Below are positions 1 through 7,245 of a stretch of 23,954 nt of DNA, piece after piece. Position 1 is the stretch's first letter. Every line of letters begins with the position of its first letter. The DNA is from a virus. The stretch spans positions 1 through 23,954 of the IMG/VR virus record IMGVR_UViG_3300044731_000494. One strand, written 5' to 3'. Both the position numbers and the translations under genes were made by a program. Under the pieces are notes generated by a model. The model did not search any database, was not told where the DNA came from, and worked only from the letters and a program-made list of their open reading frames with translations.

Positions 1-639
1 GTCACGCAGTATGGTGACCAGAGTGTGGAGAAATTCGCTGCATCCGTTGGAGTGCATCCCCGGCGCGTCTACGAGTATCGAGCGGTCTATACTCTCGCCC
101 AGGAATTCGGCATACGTTCGCCAAATCTCCAGTTCAGTCATTACGTGGTCGCGTCCTCAGCCGAATGTCCTCTCGAAGTCCTGGAAGCTGCCGCTGAAAA
201 CTCTCTCTCAGTCAGGGACGTCAAGCGCCTGATTGCCGACATTCAAGCTCCCCCTATCACTACTTCCCTTCCCGCCATCAGCGAAAACTTAGCCGTAGTC
301 CACGCGTGGCAGCAGTACCGGACAGTCAGTCAGCAGCTCATGCAGGTGGCACCAATCACCGCCCAGGCTATTCTTTATGCCCTCGAGGAGGTGCAGTACG
401 CGCTCGAGGTGCCAGAGCAGACGGTAGCAGAGCGGATCATCTACGCCATCACCACACAAGGCGCTAATGAGCTGGATTCGATCGCGCAAGCTCTCGGAGC
501 TGATCGCGAGCGCGTCAGGGTATGGCTGTCACGGATGGTGGAAGCAGATACACTCTCCATCCGACGGCAGGAACTTGACGAGCGTGCACCCGGAGCAAGA
601 GGGCCAGCACGGGTGTATTACGATGTTTCAGAAAAATAA
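1..639 (+). CDS. DNA-binding-like protein, 5' partial
   Basis: The reading frame is already open at base 1 and ends at TAA 637-639, so the true start probably lies upstream. A GTG at 25 is possible but has no Shine-Dalgarno sequence, and the residues before it (YGDQS) fit the same domain. The first part (VHPRRVYEYRAVY, then a FSHY motif and LSVRDVKRLI) resembles helix-turn-helix regions in ParB-like or plasmid/phage regulatory proteins. The last third (SIAQALGADRERVRVWLSRM) looks like a second, winged-helix-type segment. This suggests a sequence-specific DNA-binding protein, perhaps a regulator or replication accessory. The family assignment rests on pattern recognition only. It is the last gene before an intrinsic terminator, so it may belong to an upstream transcription unit rather than to the structural genes that follow. 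Confidence 0.6.
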   Translation, partial: VTQYGDQSVEKFAASVGVHPRRVYEYRAVYTLAQEFGIRSPNLQFSHYVVASSAECPLEVLEAAAENSLSVRDVKRLIADIQAPPITTSLPAISENLAVVHAWQQYRTVSQQLMQVAPITAQAILYALEEVQYALEVPEQTVAERIIYAITTQGANELDSIAQALGADRERVRVWLSRMVEADTLSIRRQELDERAPGARGPARVYYDVSEK

Positions 640-708
640 AAATATTCTGCATATAGTATCCGGACGTGGTGGATAACATCATTGTTGATACTCCTTATGT
701 GTGATTAC

Positions 709-737
709 GGGCGGCCACCAAGCCGCCCTCTTTTTTT
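709..737 (+). terminator. Rho-independent terminator
   Basis: A perfect 7-bp GC-rich stem, GGGCGGC (709-715) with GCCGCCC (722-728), closes a 6-base loop and is followed by TCTTTTTTT (729-737). This is a textbook intrinsic terminator for transcripts coming from the gene ending at 639. The T-run runs straight into the AGGAGAT ribosome binding site (738-744) of the next gene, so the structural genes need either their own promoter or readthrough/antitermination. The rest of the 640-749 gap is AT-rich and contains a weak -10-like TATAGT at 652-657 but no convincing -35. Confidence 0.85.
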
Positions 738-749
738 AGGAGATATGAA

Positions 750-953
750 ATGAATTTAGCAATTTGGGCAAAGGGCTTGATCGCGGCCATCATCGGCGGT
801 GTGTCTAACACCATCGTCCTGATGATCGCGGATCCGCTCACCTTCAATCTCGGCGAGGGCATTGATAAGCTGGTCACCGTCGCCGCAACCAGCGCCATCG
901 TCGCAGCGGCCATGTACCTCAAGCAGTCGCCAATTCCGACGGAGGTGGAATAA
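750..953 (+). CDS. Small two-helix membrane protein, holin-like
   Basis: A 67-residue protein with two hydrophobic segments, about residues 5-26 (IWAKGLIAAIIGGVSNTIVL) and 40-57 (KLVTVAATSAIVAAAMYL), separated by a short loop containing DPLTFNL. Small size, two predicted membrane helices and a place in a cluster of small membrane and lipoprotein genes fit a class II-like phage holin, which would permeabilise the inner membrane at lysis. No endolysin is seen next to it, so the assignment is inferred from topology and context. The start ATG at 750 follows a good AGGAGAT site at 738-744. The stop overlaps the next start as TAATG, suggesting translational coupling. It could instead be a structural or superinfection-exclusion membrane protein. 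Confidence 0.6.
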   Translation: MNLAIWAKGLIAAIIGGVSNTIVLMIADPLTFNLGEGIDKLVTVAATSAIVAAAMYLKQSPIPTEVE

Positions 954-1432
954 TGCGTAATCTGATTCTCGGGCTGATTGTCCTCATTGGTCTGAGTGCG
1001 TCGGCTTGTAACGACAAGGGCAAGCAGTTTGCGGCTACTACTGACCGCGTTGCCGGGTACGTCGGCACGGGCCTATTGCTCGTCGATCAGTACACTGCCG
1101 CCGGGCAGATGTCGCCAGAGACCGGCACGGCCATTGTCACGATCCTGCGGCAGGTGAATACGCTCAACGGGCAGCTGGTTACAGAAGGCAAGCGCTACGT
1201 GCAGCCTGATGGCGGCCTCAAGCTCACGGGCGACGGGCAGCAGCAGCTTCTTGCAATCGTCGCGACATCTACCAGTCTGGCCAACACGCTCATCAACGAT
1301 CCACGCGTCCTTGCCTTGCCGGATGGCCAGCGCAAGCAGATCACAATGCTGGTAGTCAATCTCAGTACTACCGTCCTCAGCATCGGCGAATTGGTAAAGA
1401 CCATCAAGACTGTCGAGGAGGTGAACCGGTGA
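953..1432 (+). CDS. Putative lipoprotein
   Basis: A 159-residue protein starting with a short positive N-terminus (MRN), a hydrophobic core (LILGLIVLIGL) and a lipobox-like LSASAC, so Cys19 is the likely lipidated residue after signal peptidase II cleavage. The mature part is helical and polar, without a motif I recognise. It sits between a holin-like gene and two further small genes, one of them a membrane-anchored coiled coil. An outer-membrane lipoprotein in such a cassette could act as an o-spanin analogue, although 140 mature residues is long for that role. Start and upstream stop share TAATG. The 3' end overlaps the next gene by 4 bases. Confidence 0.65.
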   Translation: MRNLILGLIVLIGLSASACNDKGKQFAATTDRVAGYVGTGLLLVDQYTAAGQMSPETGTAIVTILRQVNTLNGQLVTEGKRYVQPDGGLKLTGDGQQQLLAIVATSTSLANTLINDPRVLALPDGQRKQITMLVVNLSTTVLSIGELVKTIKTVEEVNR

Positions 1433-1608
1433 ACATCGTGGAAATCCTCAACACACTGCCATCGATGATCCTCCTGATCATCAAAGAGATCCTGAAAGAG
1501 TCTGCGCGTACCGGCAAGACTCCGGAACAGCTTCTCGATGAGGCCGGACAACAGACGGCGGCCAACGAGCAGCAGGCCGCTGATCTGCTGGCCAGGCTCA
1601 AACCGTAA
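1429..1608 (+). CDS. Small 59-residue protein of unknown function
   Basis: A short gene beginning with GTG at 1429, overlapping the previous stop by 4 bases (GTGA), and ending with TAA at 1606-1608. A strong GAGGAGGTG Shine-Dalgarno sequence at 1415-1423 sits about 6 bases before the start, which strongly supports translation. The product begins MNIVEILNTLPSMILLIIKE, an amphipathic to hydrophobic helix too short and interrupted to be a clear membrane span, followed by a polar helical tail rich in Gln, Glu and Ala (TPEQLLDEAGQQ, then AANEQQAADLLARL). I do not recognise the family. Its position in the putative lysis cassette is the only functional hint. Confidence 0.65.
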   Translation: MNIVEILNTLPSMILLIIKEILKESARTGKTPEQLLDEAGQQTAANEQQAADLLARLKP

Positions 1609-1711
1609 CGTGTACCCATCCCCGGCATACGGGCTGGCTCCTGCTGGGCGTATAGCCTCACGCCGGGGAACTGCGGGTAAGCCAGCCCACCAACTACACA
1701 GGCACCAAGCA
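1609..1711 (+). other. Non-coding gap with interleaved inverted repeats
   Basis: This 103-base stretch is unusually long for this gene-dense region. It contains two perfect inverted repeats in interleaved order: CCCCGGC (1620-1626) with GCCGGGG (1662-1668), and GGGCTGGCT (1631-1639) with AGCCAGCCC (1680-1688). Both stems together would make a pseudoknot; alternatively they are mutually compatible only in part. A third, competing hairpin is GGCGT (1647-1651) with ACGCC (1660-1664). One frame stays open across the gap, but its translation is Pro/Arg/Ser-rich and unlike a real N-terminus. It may be a structured RNA controlling the gene starting at 1712. No T-run follows, so it is not an obvious terminator. 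Confidence 0.45.
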
Positions 1712-1960
1712 ATGATCCCCGAGAAGGCACAGGAGATGGACAAAGATTACCTCGACGTGACAATCAGCAGCCTTATCGCCCTCCTTGCCGGATGGCTGGT
1801 TAAAGGGGTGTTCTCTGCCAGCAAGCGCGAGGTCGACGAGCTGCGTCAGGAGATGCGGCACCTTGTCACTACCAGAGCTTTTGACAAAGAGCTGAATGGA
1901 CTACAGGCGCGCTTGGATCGAATTGAAGAAAAGCTGGATAAGATCATTACGGAGAGATAA
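1712..1960 (+). CDS. Membrane-anchored coiled-coil protein, i-spanin-like
   Basis: From the ATG at 1712 the product is 82 residues; a second in-frame ATG at 1736 would give 74. Neither has an ideal ribosome binding site: the AGGAG at 1731-1735 touches the second ATG. The protein has one hydrophobic segment (VTISSLIALLAGWLVKGVF) followed by a charged heptad-rich coiled coil (REVDELRQEMRHL, then LQARLDRIEEKLDKI). An N-terminal membrane anchor plus a coiled coil is the topology of phage inner-membrane spanins, and a lipoprotein lies just upstream, but the length is short and the pairing is an inference. A coiled-coil accessory protein of other function is possible. Its stop overlaps the next start (TAATG). 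Confidence 0.6.
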   Translation: MIPEKAQEMDKDYLDVTISSLIALLAGWLVKGVFSASKREVDELRQEMRHLVTTRAFDKELNGLQARLDRIEEKLDKIITER

Positions 1961-3192
1961 TGAATAAAAAGAGGCTACCTGAACAAACGTGGCAAAATCG
2001 CATCGTGTCCCACGGTGAGCAGCCAGCCAATCAATTCCTTGCTCACGAACTAAACGCTCGTCGACATCCCGGCAAACAACGTGAAGCTTTGCGGGGTTCA
2101 CTTAATGCTGTTGGTTGGGTTGCACCGGTTATCGTTTCTGCACAAACTGGTAAAATCCTTGATGGCCATGCAAGAGTAGAAGAAGCGTTGTCGCAAGATG
2201 AAAATTCGCATGTGCCGTTTATAGAAGTCGATGTCAGCGAGAGCGAAGAGTTACTTATTCTTGGCACGTTTGACCCGATCACCAATCAGGCGACTTATGA
2301 CAAGGAAGCACTCGACAACCTACTGCACAGTATATCAACGGGTGAGGCCGGGTTGCAGGCGTTATTGACCGAACTGGCAGAGCGTGAGGGGCTTTACTTA
2401 GATTCATTGAAGCCCGGTGAAATGCTGGACGCCGAACCGCAGATTGACCGAGCGGCAGAACTGAATAAGAAATGGCAGGTCAAGCCGGGCGACTTGTGGC
2501 AGATCGGTGATCACCGGCTGCTTTGTGGCGATAGTACAAAGGCTGAGGATGTGGCGCGGGTGATGGGAGGAGAAAAGGCGGTGCTTTGCTTGACCGATCC
2601 GCCGTATGGACAGGATCAAGAAGGTGTGCCGAATGACAGCCCCGAAGCCCATGCGCCATTGCTTGCAGGAGTGGCAGCACTGCTACCGCTAAACGAAGGG
2701 ATCGCGCTTGCATTTCAATCGCCGCGCACGTTTATCAATTGGTATAAGCCAATGGAGGCGAACGGCTTTCACTTTGAAAGAATGCTTTGGCTTTACAAGG
2801 CGGCACAATGCACATTCCCGTGGCGAGGATGGATTCTGAAGTCAGAATCCATCCTTGTATTCAGCAAGGGACAGGGGCAATGGCAAGATGTTCATCCCTA
2901 TTCGCATGATTGCTATTATTTGTCAGAGGTGTCGGGCGAACTTAGTCCAGAAATGGGATGGCACGGTTCGGTTAAGCCGTTAAAAGTTGTCACTGATCTA
3001 ATGTCAAGAACAAGCGAAGTCAACGCAATCACGTATGAACCCTTTGCCGGTTCTGGCACAACACTTGTCGCGGCTCAAAACCTAAAGCGCAAGTGTTACG
3101 CCGTTGAAATATCGCCCGACTACTGCACGGTTATACTTGAACGAATGCAAGAGGCTTTTCCGAGCCTATCACTGGAGCGGCTAAATGGCTGA
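1960..3192 (+). CDS. ParB-like domain/DNA methyltransferase fusion
   Basis: A 410-residue protein. Residues 20-130 form a ParB/Srx-like nuclease-fold domain with the motif ILDGHAR (67-72). Residues 175-405 form an amino-methyltransferase of the N4-cytosine/N6-adenine type, with the catalytic DPPY at 213-216 and the SAM-binding FAGSGTT at 362-368; this order (IV before I) is that of the beta class. CGDST (189-193) is typical of the ParB-methylase group. It should transfer methyl groups from S-adenosylmethionine to an amino group of a base in double-stranded DNA. No restriction enzyme is adjacent, so it acts as an orphan methylase. The gene overlaps the small terminase candidate by 8 bases. Its GC content (about 43-47% in sampled lines) and GATC density (7 in 1233 bases) are lower than in the terminase gene, suggesting separate acquisition. 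Target site unknown. Confidence 0.9.
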   Translation: MNKKRLPEQTWQNRIVSHGEQPANQFLAHELNARRHPGKQREALRGSLNAVGWVAPVIVSAQTGKILDGHARVEEALSQDENSHVPFIEVDVSESEELLILGTFDPITNQATYDKEALDNLLHSISTGEAGLQALLTELAEREGLYLDSLKPGEMLDAEPQIDRAAELNKKWQVKPGDLWQIGDHRLLCGDSTKAEDVARVMGGEKAVLCLTDPPYGQDQEGVPNDSPEAHAPLLAGVAALLPLNEGIALAFQSPRTFINWYKPMEANGFHFERMLWLYKAAQCTFPWRGWILKSESILVFSKGQGQWQDVHPYSHDCYYLSEVSGELSPEMGWHGSVKPLKVVTDLMSRTSEVNAITYEPFAGSGTTLVAAQNLKRKCYAVEISPDYCTVILERMQEAFPSLSLERLNG

Positions 3193-3556
3193 TAGCGCAA
3201 CAAATGACACCCTTAAAAAGCCGCGCAAGCATTTTACCAATGATCAGGTTGCTGCGCTGATCGCGGATCATCACGGTAACGTCGCGCACATTGCGCGGCT
3301 AATGGGTATTGATAGATCAAACCTGCATCGACGCATCGGCAAATCCGAGAGGCTACAGCAGGCCGTTTATGATGCCCGACAGACGATGGTTGATAACGCT
3401 GAAAGCGCACTCCACGCGGCATTAATTCAAAAGGAAGGCTGGGCGGTCTGCTTTACCCTCAAATGCCTTGGTAAAGATCGGGGATATATTGAGCGACAAG
3501 AGCAAGAACATGCAGGCAGCATCGAGGTAATCATCAGACGTGCAGATCGCAAATAA
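3185..3556 (+). CDS. Probable small terminase subunit (TerS)
   Basis: A 123-residue protein beginning within the end of the methyltransferase gene (8-base overlap) and ending inside the large terminase gene. It carries a Fis/HTH_8-like helix-turn-helix around residues 27-52 (GNVAHIARLMGIDRSNLHRRI), then a helical stretch (MVDNAESALHAAL) and FTLKCLGKDRGYIERQE. DNA-binding N-terminus, helical oligomerisation middle and short C-terminal tail, directly before TerL, are what small terminases look like. It would bind the packaging start site and regulate the large subunit. The call rests mostly on the helix-turn-helix and position, because small terminases are poorly conserved. Confidence 0.8.
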   Translation: MADSATNDTLKKPRKHFTNDQVAALIADHHGNVAHIARLMGIDRSNLHRRIGKSERLQQAVYDARQTMVDNAESALHAALIQKEGWAVCFTLKCLGKDRGYIERQEQEHAGSIEVIIRRADRK

Positions 3557-4754
3557 GACAATTGAGTTAGTGCTGCCCTCTTTGCATCCGGCGCAACAGC
3601 GGATCATCGACGAGGCGCGACGGTTCAACGTGCTGGCTTGCGGTAGACGCTTTGGTAAGACTACGCTGGGCATTGACCTGATCATCGACAAGGCTCTTGA
3701 CGGTTACCCGGTAGGATGGTTTAGTCCAACATACCGAATGCTTAATGAAGTCTGGAAAGAGATCATCGAGACCACGAAGCAGCTGCAGACGCGGGTTGCC
3801 AAGCAGGAGCATCGGATCGAGCTGATCACCGGTGGCGTGATCGATTGCTGGTCTCTGGACGCTGCTGATTCTGTACGCGGCCGCAAGTATGCGCGGGTGA
3901 TAGTTGACGAGGCCGCAATGGTGCCGGATCTAGGGGACAGCTGGCAAGCGGCTATCCGTCCGACTATGACGGATTACGTCGGCAGCGATGCTTTCTTTCT
4001 CAGCACTCCCAAGGGCATCAACTTCTTTCACGAGTGTTACAGCAGGGGCGTGGATGATACCCAGCCAGACTGGGCAGCTTGGCATAGCCCGACGGCAAGC
4101 AATCCGCACATCAGCGCATCAGAGATCGAGGCCGCACGGCAAGAACTTCCGGAGCAGGTGTTCCGGCAAGAGTACCTGGCGGAGTTCCTGCAGAACGAGG
4201 GCGCGGTGTTCCGCAACATCGATGCTTGTCTTCGTGCTGACTCTGGCCAGCATCAGGGACACCGACTCTTTGCGGGCGTCGACTGGGGACAGAAGCACGA
4301 TTTCACCGTGATATCCGTGATCTGCGCGACGTGCCGACAGGAGGTCGAGCTGGATAGGTTCAACAAGATCGAATGGGCTTTCCAGAGGGCGAGGTTGAAG
4401 GCCATTGTCGAACGGTGGGGCGTCCAGAGCGTGATGGTGGAGACCAACTCCATCGGATCACCAAACCTCGAGGCACTCCAGCGGGAAGGGATGAACGTCC
4501 GGGGCTTCGAGACGACGGGCAGCACCAAGCCACCGCTGATCCAATCGCTTGCGTTGTGCCTCGAGCGCGAAGAGTGCCGCTTCTTACCCGATCCCATCGG
4601 GCGTGTAGAGCTGCTGTCATACGAAAGCCGCATCAACAGCACGACGGGCCGCGTGAGCTACTCGGCACCGGATGGCGGCCACGATGACACCGTGATTGCT
4701 CGGGCGATCGCTTGGGAGTGCGTCCAGAAGGGCAACTTGGGCACGGCGTATTAG
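3540..4754 (+). CDS. terL: Terminase large subunit (TerL)
   Basis: A 404-residue packaging motor and nuclease. The ATPase half has a Walker A GRRFGKTT at 35-42, a Walker B VIVDEA with Asp123/Glu124, and the coupling motif STPKG. The nuclease half (RNase H-like fold) starts at GVDWGQKHD with Asp248, continues with VMVETNSIG and ends with GGHDDTV (Asp382/383), the expected acidic residues for metal binding. It would hydrolyse ATP to pump DNA through the portal and cut concatemers. The best start is GTG at 3540, overlapping the preceding gene by 17 bases, with a weak GAGG about 12 bases upstream. The length is normal to slightly short for the family. Confidence 0.97.
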   Translation: MQIANKTIELVLPSLHPAQQRIIDEARRFNVLACGRRFGKTTLGIDLIIDKALDGYPVGWFSPTYRMLNEVWKEIIETTKQLQTRVAKQEHRIELITGGVIDCWSLDAADSVRGRKYARVIVDEAAMVPDLGDSWQAAIRPTMTDYVGSDAFFLSTPKGINFFHECYSRGVDDTQPDWAAWHSPTASNPHISASEIEAARQELPEQVFRQEYLAEFLQNEGAVFRNIDACLRADSGQHQGHRLFAGVDWGQKHDFTVISVICATCRQEVELDRFNKIEWAFQRARLKAIVERWGVQSVMVETNSIGSPNLEALQREGMNVRGFETTGSTKPPLIQSLALCLEREECRFLPDPIGRVELLSYESRINSTTGRVSYSAPDGGHDDTVIARAIAWECVQKGNLGTAY

Positions 4755-4800
4755 GGAGTCACAAAAGTTATTTGCCAGTATCCGGTAACCAGTCACTTGT

Positions 4801-7245
4801 ATGGGAATCATAGACCGCATCAAAGCCGCCAGCACCGCCTTCCGCTACCCGTCCAATATGACGCATCGGGGCGGCTCGTTCCTCAGTATGGCTCCCCGTA
4901 CATTCCCATACGAGAACACGGATCCCATCGCAAACTCGGCCGTGATCAATACCCTGGCTTGGATCCAGCGCAACTTTATCCAAGCGGAGTTCGAGGTATA
5001 CCGCGAGACGGCCGAGGGCGATGAGACGATTGACGGGCACCCTTTGGAGCGGCTGCTTGAGAATCCCAATGTCGGCTACGATACGCAGTCGTTATGGGCC
5101 GCTACCCTGTTGTCATACCACCTTGACGGTAATGCGTATTGGATCAAGGAAAGAAACGCGCGCGGCTTCGGCGTCCCAACGTCGATCTGGTATGAACCGC
5201 ATTGGTCGATCAAACCGCACTGGCCAGACAATGGATCGGCATTCGTCGACTACTACGAGCGCCGCATCAATGGCACCATCGAGCGGATCCCCATTGAAAA
5301 CGTGGTGCACTTCCGGAACGGCTTGAACCCCGCTAACCCTAGATACGGTCTAGCGCCGCTCAAAGCCGCTCTGCTGCAGGTTTTCACCGATACTGAGGTG
5401 TCACTATGGGTGGCCGCTCTGTGCCGCAATATGGCCATTCCTGGCGTTGTGGTGAGCCCTACAGAGTCGATCGGGATGACGTTCGAGAAGGCCGAGCAAA
5501 TCAAGCAGACTTGGAAACGCAAGTTCGGCGGAGATAACCGCGGCGAGCCGCTGATCCTCGATTTCCAAGCGTCCATCCAGCCAATGGGGTACGATCCGAA
5601 GCAGATGGACTTCGCGTCAATTACCAATCTGGCGGAGTCACGCATATCCGGAGCGCTGGGCATTCCTGCTATCGTTGCGGGGCTGTCGGCGGGGCTGGAT
5701 TCATCGACCTACAACAACCTAGCCAATCTCAAGAAGAGCGCCTTCGAAGAGTGCCTGATCCCAACGTGGTCGACGTTTGAGCGTACCATTACCCGACAGC
5801 TACTGATTGACTTCGAGCGTGATATCGAAAGCGTAGAGTGCGAGTTCGATACCAGTGAGATCCGCGCCCTTCAAGAGAACCAGTCCGAGACGGAAGCTCG
5901 GGCTATCGCTGCATTCACCAGCGGCGTGACTACCCTCAACGAGTGCCGCGAGCAGTTCGGCTATGATCCGGTCGACGCTGGTGACTATTACGTGATGCCA
6001 GCCAACCTCAAGCCGATTACGCCGGATATGGCTCTGACAACACCGGAGCCGCCAGTATCACCGCAAGGCGCGCTACCGCCGGGGCCGGTGAGTGAGGATG
6101 CCGGGGGCAACCCCGTAAAATCCATGCATCCTCACACCTCTTTCAAAAGCGTCGATTGGAACGGCATGACGCTTCGCCGCCAGCCGACTGAGCTGGAAGC
6201 GCGAATGCTCAAGCAGCTCGATGATGCATACCAGCAGGGCAAGGCATCGATGGATGGCGCACTGCTCGCCCTTCGTGGAAGATACTACAACGAGATCATC
6301 GACACACTCGATGAGCTTGATCCGGCAGAGTACTACGCCGCGACGGTGTCGCCGACTGATCGAGACAGGACATTGATCTTCGGACTCCTCTCTGCGCTTT
6401 TCCTCCGTGGCGCAGGCTTGATAATTGAGGAGCTCCGGAATCAGGGCGTGACTGATATTGGTGACCGGTCAGCACGTCCTGATCAAGGTATCTTCAGGAC
6501 AATGGCCGGGGCAATCATTTCGAGGATCGCCAATGACGTGCAAGCGCGTGGTACGGGTGCAGCGATTTCGGCAACGCTCCTCGGTAGACCCGTGGGCGAT
6601 ACAGTCCGCGAGAGCCTGGCTACAGGCTCTACGGCATATATCACGCGCTCTTCTGCAGAGGCGACGAACTGGGCACTATCGCAGGGCCGGGATGCAGAGA
6701 TAGAAGCAAAAGCCGATAGTATCGAGTATCTGGTCTATAGCGCAGTGTTGGACAACAACACATGTGCACCGTGCGGGGATGCTGATGGCATTGGCGGCCA
6801 GCTGGGCGAGATACCCGCCGTCCCTAACCCGGACTGCGCTGGCGGGGCACAGTGTCGATGCGTACATATCCCCGTGGTGGCGACCGAGTTCAAGGCCTTG
6901 TATCGAGGGGTTGAAATCAATCTCAAGCCAACGGCAGGGATGAAGGCCGAAGCTGAACGCGGTCTTGCTTGGCGCAAAGAATACAACCGCGGCGGCACTG
7001 CTGTTGGCGTGGCACGGGCCAGAGACATCAGCAATGGCAAGGAGCTGTCCCCGCGTACCGTGCGCAGGATGTATTCATTCTTTTCGCGCCACGAAGTCGA
7101 CAAGGAAGGGCAAGGCTTCTCGCCCGGTGAGGATGGCTTCCCATCAGCGGGGCGGATTGCGTGGGCACTGTGGGGCGGAGATCCGGGCTATACCTGGGCC
7201 AAGTCGAAAGTAGCGCGAATGAACAAGCTGGATGAGGGAGACTAA
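4801..7245 (+). CDS. Portal protein fused to MuF-like head morphogenesis domain
   Basis: An 814-residue protein, about twice the length of a normal HK97-type portal. Residues 1-400 are a portal protein of the HK97 family (for example HLDGNAYWIKERN, YGLAPLKAAL, LGIPAIVAGL), forming the dodecameric DNA gate. After a Pro-rich linker (about 400-440), residues 445-705 look like an SPP1 gp7/Mu gpF-type minor head domain ending in a cysteine signature: C655-x2-C658, C679, C685-x-C687. Residues 715-805 hold a further segment (RARDISNGKELSPRTVRRM, then PSAGRIAWALWGGD) that I recognise as recurring in phage head-module proteins without known function. The frame is uninterrupted, so the fusion is real in this sequence. 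The ATG at 4801 lacks a clear Shine-Dalgarno sequence; the 46-base gap before it shows no other signal. Confidence 0.9.
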   Translation: MGIIDRIKAASTAFRYPSNMTHRGGSFLSMAPRTFPYENTDPIANSAVINTLAWIQRNFIQAEFEVYRETAEGDETIDGHPLERLLENPNVGYDTQSLWAATLLSYHLDGNAYWIKERNARGFGVPTSIWYEPHWSIKPHWPDNGSAFVDYYERRINGTIERIPIENVVHFRNGLNPANPRYGLAPLKAALLQVFTDTEVSLWVAALCRNMAIPGVVVSPTESIGMTFEKAEQIKQTWKRKFGGDNRGEPLILDFQASIQPMGYDPKQMDFASITNLAESRISGALGIPAIVAGLSAGLDSSTYNNLANLKKSAFEECLIPTWSTFERTITRQLLIDFERDIESVECEFDTSEIRALQENQSETEARAIAAFTSGVTTLNECREQFGYDPVDAGDYYVMPANLKPITPDMALTTPEPPVSPQGALPPGPVSEDAGGNPVKSMHPHTSFKSVDWNGMTLRRQPTELEARMLKQLDDAYQQGKASMDGALLALRGRYYNEIIDTLDELDPAEYYAATVSPTDRDRTLIFGLLSALFLRGAGLIIEELRNQGVTDIGDRSARPDQGIFRTMAGAIISRIANDVQARGTGAAISATLLGRPVGDTVRESLATGSTAYITRSSAEATNWALSQGRDAEIEAKADSIEYLVYSAVLDNNTCAPCGDADGIGGQLGEIPAVPNPDCAGGAQCRCVHIPVVATEFKALYRGVEINLKPTAGMKAEAERGLAWRKEYNRGGTAVGVARARDISNGKELSPRTVRRMYSFFSRHEVDKEGQGFSPGEDGFPSAGRIAWALWGGDPGYTWAKSKVARMNKLDEGD

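Noticed and set aside
1538-1711. Upstream extension of the coiled-coil gene to 1538
   Set aside because: The extra 58 residues overlap the 59-residue gene and then cross the inverted-repeat gap; composition is unlike a protein N-terminus.
1609-1711. HDV-like, twister, pistol or hammerhead ribozyme
   Set aside because: The interleaved stems recall an HDV-type topology, but I could not place a catalytic cytosine in the joining strand, nor the conserved cores of the other classes.
4705-4712. Cyanobacterial HIP1 octamer GCGATCGC as a host marker
   Set aside because: I noticed one copy only; it is explained by the general GATC richness and does not identify the host.
4755-4800. Promoter in the gap before the portal gene
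   Set aside because: No recognisable -10/-35 pair or hairpin is visible in these 46 bases.
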